Origin: Candidatus Opimibacter iunctus
Lineage (GTDB): Bacteria; Bacteroidota; Bacteroidia; Chitinophagales; Saprospiraceae
DNA: 64,000 nt
Reading direction: 5' to 3'
NCBI GenBank assembly: GCA_016716665.1
Contig: JADJVH010000011.1
Span: forward strand, 186,001-250,000
The notes beneath the pieces are model-generated. The model was not told where the DNA came from and ran no database searches. It was given only the letters and a program-made list of their open reading frames with translations. How positions within the stretch are numbered: the stretch's first letter is position 1; every line of letters starts with the position of its first letter. The position numbers and the translations under genes were made by a program. Of the stretch, positions 39,978 through 48,900 are shown one piece after another.

Positions 39978-40265
39978 CTATGGCATGGACGCAGTATATG
40001 ATGCAGGCGCATAGATATCTTCAAGTTCTGCGCAATAATATCCACAGGTTTCAACAACATGGATTACATCCTCAACCGGCACAGTGCAGGTTTCAACCCG
40101 GAGGATGTGATCACAATCCTCCAGGTCAAAATTCCACCGGCCATCACCCATGATGAGGGTATCCAGCAGAGGTCTCAGTCTGCGGATATCCATTGGTGTG
40201 GTGACCGAAGTCTTCAGGACCCATATCTGTTTAGCAGGTCCCTGTGGGGTTGTCTTACCGCTCAT
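39978..40265 (-). CDS. Small conserved protein (95 aa), ferredoxin-like-fold candidate, coupled to DinB
   Basis: The start is ATG 40265 (MSGKTTPQGPAKQIWVLKTS), which overlaps the DinB stop by 11 bp (ATGAGCGGTAA), so it should be translated by coupling. The body alternates strand and helix: IWVLKTSVTTPMDIRRL, WNFDLEDCDHILRVET, VIHVVETCGYYCAELED. The layout resembles heavy-metal-associated-like small proteins without their CxxC. I recognise this as a conserved type in Bacteroidota but not its function. An upstream in-frame ATG at 40391 would overlap DinB extensively and is unlikely. Confidence 0.65.
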   Translation of the reverse strand: MSGKTTPQGPAKQIWVLKTSVTTPMDIRRLRPLLDTLIMGDGRWNFDLEDCDHILRVETCTVPVEDVIHVVETCGYYCAELEDIYAPASYTASMP

Positions 40266-40749
40266 AAAAAGCAGGGGGTTCGATGCCCAGTGCACGCAGG
40301 TATACATAGGCCTGGGCGCGGTGGTGGATTTCATTGTCGATAAAATAAAAGATTGATGACCATACAGAGCCCGGATACATGCCGAAGGCAAGGATCTCTT
40401 CGTGAAAACGCTCCATCGGGATCATAGCCCAATAGTGGTTGATTTCTTCGGTGGCCTCATCCCATAGTTTCAGGATTTCCGTTTTTGACTTGGGCTGAGC
40501 ATGGCTAAAATCCGCTTTGATGGTTTCCCTGGTGGCGATCTCCCGTATGCCTGGTGCTGCGATATGGAGTAGCTCTTCCATCAGTGCCGAAGCTGTCCGC
40601 ATGCCACCGATCGAAAATTCAGTAAACTCTTTTTCAGGAAATGCCACGATTAACCTGCGAGTCAGGCTTCTGTGCCCTTGCCAGTGGTGGAGTAATTCCT
40701 CAGATGTGATCACAGCATTGACAGACTGTGCGGTGGTAGTATTGTTCAT
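40255..40749 (-). CDS. DinB family protein
   Basis: The protein has 164 residues and a predicted four-helix bundle. ELLHHWQGHRSLTRRLI begins helix 1. The histidines in HYWAMIPMERFHEE and in YFIDNEIHHRAQAYVYLRAL match the metal-binding positions of DinB/YfiT-like proteins, which often act as metal-dependent thiol transferases or hydrolases. The substrate is unknown. It is the upstream gene of a two-gene unit with the 95-residue protein, convergent with the WYL regulator and divergent from the MDR oxidoreductase. Confidence 0.85.
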   Translation of the reverse strand: MNNTTTAQSVNAVITSEELLHHWQGHRSLTRRLIVAFPEKEFTEFSIGGMRTASALMEELLHIAAPGIREIATRETIKADFSHAQPKSKTEILKLWDEATEEINHYWAMIPMERFHEEILAFGMYPGSVWSSIFYFIDNEIHHRAQAYVYLRALGIEPPAFYER

Positions 40750-40957
40750 AGAGAAAGTTGTGATTGGTGATGGTTATTGTTGTCGGTCCAAAAGTAGACC
40801 CGGCCTGTGACAACAGTCTGTCAGGAGGGTTTAGGCTTCGCCATATTTTTTACAAATAGGTGCAGTTGGCTTAGAGGATAGTTATATCCTCTAAAATGGT
40901 TTTTAGGCTGATTTTCATTTCTTAACCCAAGTCAATGACATCGGCACAGGAGGCCTC

Positions 40958-40965
40958 TACTTTTG
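40958..40965 (+). promoter_or_regulatory. Probable -7 element for the MDR oxidoreductase gene
   Basis: TACTTTTG fits TAnnTTTG and lies 32 bases before the ATG at 40998. It makes the upstream in-frame ATG at 40935 unlikely as a start. No clear TTG is seen at the -33 distance. Confidence 0.45.
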
Positions 40966-40997
40966 TGCCGTCAAACAATCAAAACAAACTAAAAGAA

Positions 40998-41951
40998 ATG
41001 AAAGCGACAGTTTACACTCAGTACGGCTCACCAGATGTCCTCCAACTCAAGGAAGTAGCCATGCCCGTCCCAAAGGACAATGAAATCCTCCTGCAGATCA
41101 AGGCTACAGCAGTCAATTCAGGCGATGTGCGCCTGCGAAAGGCTGACCCATTTGCGGTCAGGTTTATCTTCGGGCTGACTAAGCCCAGGCTCAATATCCT
41201 CGGAAGTGTTTTTTCTGGTGAGGTTGAGCGCGTAGGCATCCAGGTCAAGCAAATCAAGGTTGGGGACCAGGTCTTTGGTCATACCGATATGCGTTTTGGC
41301 GCTTATGCAGAGTACATAGCGGTTCCGGAAGACGGGTCATTGGCACTTAAGCCTGCTGGCATTTCGCATACTGAAGCGGCTGTCATTCCTTTTGGTGGGG
41401 TGACTGCATGGCACTTTATCAAGAAGGCAGCAATAAAACCAGGGCAAAAGGTGCTTGTAGTGGGTGCATCAGGTGCGGTGGGAAGTGCGGCGGTTCAACT
41501 CGCGAAGTCGCTTGGCGCACATGTGACCGGGGTTTGTAGTACTTCAAATATTGATCTGGTCAAATCTATCGGGGCAGACGAGGTGATCGATTATACAAAG
41601 GAGGATTTTACACGCAATGGCCAAACGTATGATGTGATTTTTGATTCAGTGAATACTATATCTGTGTCAAGAAGCCTGAAGTCCCTAAGCAAGAAGGGAG
41701 TCATGATCTTAAGTGCCGCAGGAATGTCTGAAATGCTCCAGGGCTTCTGGATATCAGCGACAAGCGGCAGGAAGGTCCTGACGGGTGTGATCAGTCACGC
41801 TGCCGCAGACATTCGGTTGCTGAAGGATCTTGTGGAAGCAGGTAAGTATATGCCGGTTCTTGAAAGGACCTATCCATTAGCGCAAATGGCCGTAGCCCAT
41901 GCTTATGTGGAAAAGGGGCATAAAAAGGGAAATATTGCCATTGAAGTGTGA
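40998..41951 (+). CDS. MDR-superfamily NAD(P)-dependent oxidoreductase (quinone-reductase-like)
   Basis: The protein has 317 residues. The N-terminal GroES-like domain (MKATVYTQYGSPDVLQLKEV, AVNSGDVRLRKADPF) and the Rossmann domain (VLVVGASGAVGSAAVQLA, DEVIDYTKEDF) place it in the zinc-free quinone oxidoreductase branch of medium-chain dehydrogenases. The usual zinc ligands of alcohol dehydrogenases are absent. The substrate is unknown, probably a quinone or enone. It is convergent with the Crp/Fnr regulator, which starts 3 bp beyond its stop. Confidence 0.88.
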   Translation: MKATVYTQYGSPDVLQLKEVAMPVPKDNEILLQIKATAVNSGDVRLRKADPFAVRFIFGLTKPRLNILGSVFSGEVERVGIQVKQIKVGDQVFGHTDMRFGAYAEYIAVPEDGSLALKPAGISHTEAAVIPFGGVTAWHFIKKAAIKPGQKVLVVGASGAVGSAAVQLAKSLGAHVTGVCSTSNIDLVKSIGADEVIDYTKEDFTRNGQTYDVIFDSVNTISVSRSLKSLSKKGVMILSAAGMSEMLQGFWISATSGRKVLTGVISHAAADIRLLKDLVEAGKYMPVLERTYPLAQMAVAHAYVEKGHKKGNIAIEV

Positions 41952-41953
41952 AG

Positions 41954-42529
41954 TCACTTCTGGAGGAGCCTCTTTCGTATCCTGCTCAGCGATTCCGGCT
42001 TGACGCCGATATAGCTTGCGATCTGGTATTGAGGGATGCGTTGAAACAATTCGGGTCTAGAGGATAGTAATTTCAGGTAGCGTTGTTCAGGTGTATCCGT
42101 AGTATAAGAGGCCATGATTTGTTGCTGCTCGGCAAAAACCTTTTCCATGACCTTTCGGGATACAGTCTCCAGTTTTGGGAAGCGTTTGTACAGGTTTTCT
42201 TCTTTTTGCCTGTTGCCAACCACCAGTGTGCTATCCAGGCAACAATCCAGGAAGTATTGGGATGGGAGTTGTTGACTCATGCTGGTGACCGAAACGACCC
42301 ATTGTTCTTCGGTGAAGAAATTATTGGTCTTTTCATCTTCGCCCACCAGGTAATATTGCCGCACGCACCCCTCCAGCACAAAGTAAGCTTCAGTTGATAC
42401 CTGTCCCTCCTTCAGCAATACAGTGCCCTTGCTATACTGCCTGATGGTCATGGTCTCAGTGATAGCTAATGCCTCCTCCTCTGTCAGGGGCATGATGCGT
42501 TGAAAGTATTTCAGGAGTTTCTCGTTCAT
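41954..42529 (-). CDS. Crp/Fnr family transcriptional regulator
   Basis: The protein has 191 residues. The N-terminal cyclic-nucleotide-binding beta-roll has KGTVLLKEGQVSTEAYFVLEG, FFTEEQWVVS and the dimer helix SRKVMEKVFAEQQQIMASY. The C-terminal HTH reads QYQIASYIGVKPESLSRIRK. No FNR-type iron-sulphur cysteines are seen at the N-terminus. In Bacteroidota these regulators often control nearby oxidoreductases. The convergent MDR gene may be a target, which is inference. Confidence 0.9.
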   Translation of the reverse strand: MNEKLLKYFQRIMPLTEEEALAITETMTIRQYSKGTVLLKEGQVSTEAYFVLEGCVRQYYLVGEDEKTNNFFTEEQWVVSVTSMSQQLPSQYFLDCCLDSTLVVGNRQKEENLYKRFPKLETVSRKVMEKVFAEQQQIMASYTTDTPEQRYLKLLSSRPELFQRIPQYQIASYIGVKPESLSRIRKRLLQK

Positions 42530-42687
42530 TTGTCTTGGGTGTTTTGGCTGGTGGTGTCGTCACGACTACTATCCGGTCTCCACTATGTGGCGTTCCGGGT
42601 TTTCAACTTTAAGATAGTAAAAGCTTAGTCAAGGTAGAAGACTATATACTTAGTCATATCCGCCATGGTGTGAAGCTAATGTTATCA

Positions 42688-43632
42688 TCAGTTTTGTTTC
42701 GCTATTTTCTTAACAATTCGCTCATTGCTTTTAGATATTAATTCTAAAAAGTAAATACCTTTCTCCAAATTACTTATGTCTATAGAATTGGTGATTGGAA
42801 ATTCAGCTAAAAATAAACCCATTGTTGAGTAGATTCTTATACTTTTTATTTCCACCTCCTCCGATGAAACATGTAAAATGCCTTTTGTCGGATTGGGAAA
42901 GATATTAATTGGCTTTGGGTTTTCTATGCCAAAATTTGATGATAATAATTGACAAGGATTAATTCCTCCCTCACAGAAATCAATTAATACGGATAAAGGA
43001 TTAAAGAATATTCCAGCCAATTCTAGTCCCACACCTTCTACAATTGAAATTGGTTGAATAAAATAATCTTGCCCATAAGGCAGATAACCAGTTGTGAATA
43101 TAGTATTCCTGCTTTTTCCAAATAGGTCTCTTGCACCTATACTGTCCACAATTCCCGCAGGCGTCTCGGTGATTAAGCCTGCCAGGATAAAATCATAAAT
43201 ACAAGAATTGACAGTGTCTCCAATTCCCAGGGAGTAATCGAAAATCAAATGTTCTGCCGTATCGCAAAATTCCCAGTTTAATAAAGGGAGATTGTAAATC
43301 TGCTTCTCCAGGGTGTCTTCCCTGATAAAAGAAATAACTGATTTGCTTTCAGTTTGATAGGGATAAGTAAATTCCCAGCAGGGTGGGTACATACAAGGAT
43401 GCCCACCTTTCAGCAGATGCTTATATACTTTTTTATAGCTAAGGGAGTTGATGATAGTATCTCCCTCAAATGTTATGGCATGACCTGAAACCGGAAGTAA
43501 ATGATCTCCTGATATATAATAGTTCAGGTAGATCCAATATTTTCCTTCTTCTACCATCGGGATGTATTGTCCTTGAATCATTTTTGGTGCAAATGATAAG
43601 AGGAAAATAATGACAAAGGATTCAGGTCTCAT
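42688..43632 (-). CDS. Secreted hypothetical protein with T9SS sorting domain
   Basis: The protein has 314 residues. A signal peptide (MRPESFVIIFLLSFAPKMIQG) is followed by a body with no family I recognise (EEGKYWIYLNYYISGDHLLP, GHAITFEGDTIIN). The C-terminal type A T9SS domain has INIFPNPTKGILHVSS, SIRIYSTMGLFLAEFP, then ISNLEKGIYFLELIS. It is probably attached to the cell surface or released. The gene is clearly AT-richer than the flanking chromosome and marks the left edge of the accessory island. Confidence 0.85.
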   Translation of the reverse strand: MRPESFVIIFLLSFAPKMIQGQYIPMVEEGKYWIYLNYYISGDHLLPVSGHAITFEGDTIINSLSYKKVYKHLLKGGHPCMYPPCWEFTYPYQTESKSVISFIREDTLEKQIYNLPLLNWEFCDTAEHLIFDYSLGIGDTVNSCIYDFILAGLITETPAGIVDSIGARDLFGKSRNTIFTTGYLPYGQDYFIQPISIVEGVGLELAGIFFNPLSVLIDFCEGGINPCQLLSSNFGIENPKPINIFPNPTKGILHVSSEEVEIKSIRIYSTMGLFLAEFPITNSIDISNLEKGIYFLELISKSNERIVKKIAKQN

Positions 43633-43688
43633 GGTTTACATTTTTTACATTTTTGATTTCCTTTTCCAATTGATGATAACGTCCAGGT

Positions 43689-43788
43689 CTACTCGTCGGC
43701 AGGATGAGTGTCGGCGATCTGTGTCTTTGCGTTGATTTTCAAATATAAGAATTTTATTTTCTATTTAGAAAAACCTGCTGACGAGTAG
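43689..43788. repeat. 15-bp inverted repeat with an 70-bp interval, next to the island gene
   Basis: CTACTCGTCGGCAGG at 43689-43703 and CCTGCTGACGAGTAG at 43774-43788 are inverted copies with one mismatch. The right arm touches the stop codon (43790-43792) of the PD-ExT gene. It could be a long-loop terminator or a remnant of a mobile element end. Confidence 0.6.
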
Positions 43789-43789
43789 A

Positions 43790-44740
43790 TTATGTTGTGA
43801 GCAGTATTCGTTTACCCATTTCTATCTCAAACCTAAACAGCTCAATCCATTTATTTATTAAGCCAATTGATTCGTGATCAATAAATTCCTTCTTATCTAC
43901 TGAAATGCCAAGCGGGATTTCATTGTCTCCAAACTCATGTAAAACTGTTTTGGAGAAGTCCATTAGAAGAAAACCAATATTGCCGAATACTACTTGCTCC
44001 AGATTGTCAATTGTGACAATTTTAACATCTCTAAAGCCTTGAAATGCTAAAAACTCAGCTAACCAATTGTAATAGGTATTTACAACCTCAATTGGTCTGT
44101 TCGATTTTATTAAAATATCATGGAAAAAATAAATCCTTGAAACATACAATATTGCCTTCAATGGTAGTGAAAATTCCTCTTTATTGAATTTAGTTATGAA
44201 GTAAATCTCTCTAAACTTTGTTTCTAACAGAACCTTGACAATTCCTGGTTGATAAAAGACATTGTAAAATTCTCTCCTCTCAATTGAGGACAAGACTCCA
44301 GATAAATCATGAATTATCAAATTTGAATGATTTAATCTTTTGTCGTAGTATTCGATACTTTTACTTTTCAGGGAAATTCTTTCCTCAATTAGACTAAGAT
44401 AGGTAGATATGCTTGGAAGGACTTGGATTACAGCATCTGTTTCAACTTCATCATTTTCTGAAACAATCTTTATCCTATCAACTTTTAACTGCTGCCTGTC
44501 TTCAGCATGTTTAAATTCATTTCTGTCTAGCAAACTATCTAAATAATCTGGTATATTTTTAAGTCTAGCCGAGCTTTCTGTGTCGAAGAATTCAGTGACT
44601 TCAACTCCTACTATATTATTTTCATTTAGGTGTACCCAAAAGTCGGGCTTGTCTTTGTGTTCTACGACTAAGTTATGTGTAGTGCCATAAACTAAATCGA
44701 ATATTCTTCTTTCTATTTCCTTTTTAGGATACTTACTCAT
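43790..44740 (-). CDS. Uncharacterised protein with a PD...ExT nuclease-like signature
   Basis: The protein has 316 residues and no signal peptide or membrane helix. Near the N-terminus, KPDFWVHLNENNIVGVEVTE contains Pro32-Asp33 on one predicted strand and Glu47-Val-Thr49 on the next, spaced as in PD-(D/E)xK restriction-endonuclease-like folds but with Thr in place of the usual Lys. The remaining 260 residues are alpha/beta and not recognised. The gene is AT-rich. It lies 134 bp downstream of the proteasome-like gene on the same strand. A nuclease or nucleic-acid-binding role is a low-confidence inference. Confidence 0.65.
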   Translation of the reverse strand: MSKYPKKEIERRIFDLVYGTTHNLVVEHKDKPDFWVHLNENNIVGVEVTEFFDTESSARLKNIPDYLDSLLDRNEFKHAEDRQQLKVDRIKIVSENDEVETDAVIQVLPSISTYLSLIEERISLKSKSIEYYDKRLNHSNLIIHDLSGVLSSIERREFYNVFYQPGIVKVLLETKFREIYFITKFNKEEFSLPLKAILYVSRIYFFHDILIKSNRPIEVVNTYYNWLAEFLAFQGFRDVKIVTIDNLEQVVFGNIGFLLMDFSKTVLHEFGDNEIPLGISVDKKEFIDHESIGLINKWIELFRFEIEMGKRILLTT

Positions 44741-44874
44741 AATAATTCACGGTCCAGAGTTATTCCTATCAACCCAAGTAGGTGAACTTGACGGTTGCCC
44801 GCCAAGTCACCGACAGCACCTACACGCCCCCAAATATCTTTAAAAATATGGTGGGGGTCTTGGGAGTTGCTTCT

Positions 44875-45705
44875 TTAATGCCTCAAGGCGTTTGGTTGTC
44901 TTTGAGCATTTTGCTTTATTTCCATTGTGTCCCCATCACAAACTTCAAATAACTCGTTTCTCCATTCAATGTTATTGAAATTCGTCAGGTTACTAATTTC
45001 CATTCCATTGAAATATCTTTTTTTGCCCTTAATAATACCATAAAACCGTGCGTTAAAACTACGATAAAGTCCAACTAGCTGTGGTGCACCACCACAATGT
45101 TTATCTTTTATACCGGTAAGCGTGTCACAAAATGAATGAAATACAGCTCTGCTTGTCCGGGAATTTTCACTTTGCCAATGCAGGTCGAATTTTTCTAAAA
45201 ATTCTTGCCTGCCAGAACCGATAACAAATAACTTGTCAGAGTAGCCGCTAAATTCTACCTCTTCAGAAGCCCATTTATTAATTGCTTTTGTCCATTTCAT
45301 CTTTTGGCAAAAGAACTTTTTATCATCGTCTCTCGAGGCATAAATTATCTCCAATGTGTCAGCTGTTATTCCAGATACTTCTTTCGGATATTTATTAAAT
45401 GATTGTATTAACTTATCAATTACTGTTTGAAATTTTTGCTTGCAGTCCCAATCAGGTTTAAATAATAATCCTTGGTCAGCTGCATCGATTATTTGATTTA
45501 AAACGATTGTAGGGAATAATACATCTCCGCAATAGCCAAATATATCTGAAGAATTTTTGCAACCAAAAACTTTTCTTCCAAAGTCAAAATGTGCCAGGTT
45601 TCCCCAGCTTATTCTGCTGTCACTTGCAATGTAAAGTGAAGATGGTTTATTTCCATCTTTCTTACTGTCAAGTCCTATCCAAGAAACTAAAAGAGTCATT
45701 TTCAC
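44875..45705 (-). CDS. Stand-alone proteasome-like Ntn hydrolase
   Basis: The protein has 276 residues. It resembles a proteasome or HslV beta subunit. A threonine near the start (MTLLVSWIGL) corresponds to catalytic Thr1. Asp29 in YIASDSRISWGN corresponds to Asp17, and Lys45 in GRKVFG corresponds to Lys33, with the same 16-residue Asp-to-Lys spacing. GYCGD and LFVIGSGRQEF match the conserved glycine turn and the GSG serine motif. If translation begins at the second ATG (45699), removal of the initiator Met would expose the Thr directly. It is not HslV: it is longer, with an insertion of about nine residues before the Asp, and has no HslU neighbour. The pairing with a PD...ExT protein suggests an accessory, perhaps defence-related, function. 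Confidence 0.72.
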   Translation of the reverse strand: MKMTLLVSWIGLDSKKDGNKPSSLYIASDSRISWGNLAHFDFGRKVFGCKNSSDIFGYCGDVLFPTIVLNQIIDAADQGLLFKPDWDCKQKFQTVIDKLIQSFNKYPKEVSGITADTLEIIYASRDDDKKFFCQKMKWTKAINKWASEEVEFSGYSDKLFVIGSGRQEFLEKFDLHWQSENSRTSRAVFHSFCDTLTGIKDKHCGGAPQLVGLYRSFNARFYGIIKGKKRYFNGMEISNLTNFNNIEWRNELFEVCDGDTMEIKQNAQRQPNALRH

Positions 45706-45883
45706 ATATTATTGCTCACAACACGTATATCTACGCAACCAAATATAAGGCATTCCCATTGATAATCAACATTTTGATGTTGCGTTTTTCAATATCCTCA
45801 TTGCGGGGATACAAAGTTTCGCTTTTTATATCCCCGTGTCCAGCAAGCCCAGTGGGACCGGATATTGATCATCTCCAGATACC

Positions 45884-45913
45884 TTGTTTTATCCAACGCG
45901 ATTTGTATATTTG
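45884..45913 (+). promoter_or_regulatory. Bacteroidota-type promoter of the large T9SS gene
   Basis: TTG at 45884-45886, a 19-base spacer, and TATATTTG at 45906-45913 match the TTG-N19-TAnnTTTG pattern, 26 bases before the ATG at 45940. The rest of the gap 45706-45883 shows only a small hairpin around GGGGATA and TATCCCC. Confidence 0.65.
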
Positions 45914-45939
45914 AAACCGGCATTTGGTCCGATTAACAA

Positions 45940-48900
45940 ATGATAAACGCTACCGGCATGTTTCGTCTCCTATCCTTGCTATCCTTGATGATCATTGGAT
46001 TTCCTCTCGCCGGACAGACCATCCTCTTCGAAGATGATTTCAATAGCTGCACCCTTTCATCCGACTGGACCGTGAGCATCGATGGCAACCAGGATTTCGT
46101 CTGGTACGTCGGCACGCCAGTCAATCCTAAATCGGACAGCACCTCCATCGATGGCACCTGCATGCTGGTGATGGATGATGATGCGACAGGCAACAATACC
46201 CCGGCTCTCGTGGCTGACTTTCGCACCCCATTTTTCGACGGCCGTGGATATGCTACAGTGTTGCTTGAAGCAGACGTCCATTATCGCGATCTTGGAAATC
46301 TGGATGATGCATTCGAAATCGTGCTCTACAACGGCTCAACAGAGAAAGTGCTGGCCCGTTATGACAGCAAGAATCCGACAGGCTCACAGTTTAGCAAGTA
46401 TGTCACCTTTACCAGTGATATGAGCCTATTTGGTCAAAGTGATTCTATGCAGGTCATCTTCCGCTATGCAGATGCAGGCGGATATGCCTGGTGGGCAGGG
46501 ATTGACAATGTGCGCATCACCGGTATTGGCCAGGGCACGCCCGTTGTCATTGAGACATTCGATTCATGCGCGCTGCCTGCAGGCTGGACTTCAGAAGTGG
46601 TAGCCGGGGATTTCGATTGGTTTTATACGCCTCCCCCCAGCACACGATACTCCCCGGGTTCAAGCATGAATGGATCTTGCTTCGTTCTCTTTGATGATGA
46701 TTACATAGGCCAGACCGCAAAGCCTTCCTTGTTGCGACTTACATCACCATGGTTTGATGGCCGCTCTTATGCTTCGTTTCAATTGAGTTTCGATCTGATC
46801 TTCCGATGGTATATCTCCGAGTCCTTCTCTGTCTATATCGAAAGCGGTACAGGCCAGCGCGCTCTTGTTGGCTCGTTTGTTGACGGAGTGGGTGGCCCCG
46901 CATTTGCAGCATTTCTCAGGCAGAGCTTTGATATCTCCGCTTATCGTCAACCACAGATGCGTGTTGTCTTCGAGTTTGATGATGGCGGGAGCTGGGGCTG
47001 GTGGGTCGGATTGGACAATGTGAAGATATCAGGCAATGGCGAGGCGCATGATGCATGTGCCAATGCCATCGACCTGCAGCGAAGCCCGCTGTGCACGTCA
47101 GGCGAAAATAGAACAGCCATGTTTGAAGGCCCGGTGCCGTCCTGCAGTGAAATCAATTCTTCAGGTATCTGGTATCGCTGGGTGGCCGATAAGACGGATT
47201 GGGCAAAAGTGGAGTTGAGTGCAGACTTCAATGACGTCGTGAGTGTCTTCTCCGGAGACTGCGGTAATCTCGAATGGGTGACTTGCGGCAACAGGGACAA
47301 ATATGGCTTTGATGGAGAGAAGACCTATTTCCAGGCCCGCGAGGGTACTACCTATTTTGTCCGCGTCAGCGGAGGTGTCAATGAAGGTTTCGGGTCATTG
47401 CGCGGTAACTATTGTATCAGTATTGATGACGGTATTCCACCACAGCCAGGCCTTAATGATCCATGCGCAGGCGCAGTGCCTTTGACTATCGGGGAGGATT
47501 GCCTGCAAAGCCAAAATCGCTATGCCAGCGCGGAGAGCCCATATCCTTCAAGGAATCTTCGTGCTGATGCAGATGTCTGGTATTCATTTGTAGCTCCGGC
47601 CTTATCAGATGAAGAGGTCTTACGTATTGAAACCTCAGCCAGTTTTTCAGATGTAATCACTTTGTATGAGGGCTCGTGTATTTCAGCAGCAGAAGTTGTT
47701 GGTACGGAACTCGGCCAGCGATTGGATGCAGAACATCTCAATGCAGGAGAAACGTACTATCTCAAGATCGCCGGCAATTTTGCCACCATTGAAGGCGGAT
47801 TTTGTGTCAGGGCTGGCGTCGTACCCAAAGCTGATACACCTTCCAATGATGATTGCCTGCAGGCTGAAACCATTTTTGTAGGTGCAGCGTGTACGCAAGG
47901 CACTTTGTTTGGTGCTACATTTTCAGGCATACATCCTCCGTGTGTCGTATCCACAAAGCGCGATGCATGGTACTCATTTGTTGCGCCTGTTGGTGGAAAT
48001 ATAAAATTGATTGTTGAAGCAGATTTTAAACAGAATACAACGATATGGAGCGGTCCATGTACTAGCCTGACGGCCGAGAAATGTCTTCGCAATCCGCTGC
48101 GGTGTGATGGTTATCAATCATTGGCCGGCCTTGTCGAAGGGGAAACGTATTACCTGCAGGTATCCGCGACGGGTGACGAGAAGGGAGACTTCTGTGTGCG
48201 CATCCTGGATGGACAGACAGCTCCTCCTTTTGCTCCACTAGACCTCATGGTGCATGCCCTTTGCATCGGTATGGATTCTTCGTTGTTATTGGTCGATGCC
48301 TTTAATGGTGTTGCCCCCTACACATGGTCAGGTACCCAGCATCAACAACTTCTCTACACTGGCGAAGAATATCTCGTAGTGGTGCGCGATGCCATGGGCT
48401 GCGAAGTATCTGTGACTGGCCTTGCCCCGGAATGTGATGCCGCTGTCGAATGCACCACTGGACTTACCTTTTCAGGAGTGGCCCCAACGTGTGCGGATAG
48501 TCAGAATGGGGCAGTATCTGTAGAAGCCACCAATGGTGAGGATCCTTATATCTATGTGTGGAGTGTTCCCGGACAGATCAATAGTACGGTCGAAAATCTC
48601 AACGGAGGTATTTATTCAGTGACCGTCTATGATGCCAGTGGTTGCGCAGCAGAAGGAGCATATACACTCGAAGGGCCTCCTGCTATCCATATCAACATCC
48701 TGCAGATCAGCAATCCATGGGGCAGTGGTGACAATGGTAGTATTGAAGCCACCATTTCCGGTGGGACTGGCAATCTCTCCGCCGCATGGTTTGATAAGGA
48801 CGGAATCCTGCTTTCCGATTCAAGCAACATTGCCGGACTTGGTACGGGACAATATACCCTCGTAGTGACGGATGAAAACGGATGCTCCACAGCAGAGTCT

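Noticed and set aside
39978..40391. Long version (137 aa) of the small DinB-coupled protein
   Set aside because: The N-terminal 42 residues would be a frame shadow of DinB; the ATG at 40265 with coupling is more sensible.
46057..46281. Minus-strand frames within the large T9SS gene
   Set aside because: Shadows of the plus-strand gene, which has an intact frame, signal peptide and sorting domain.
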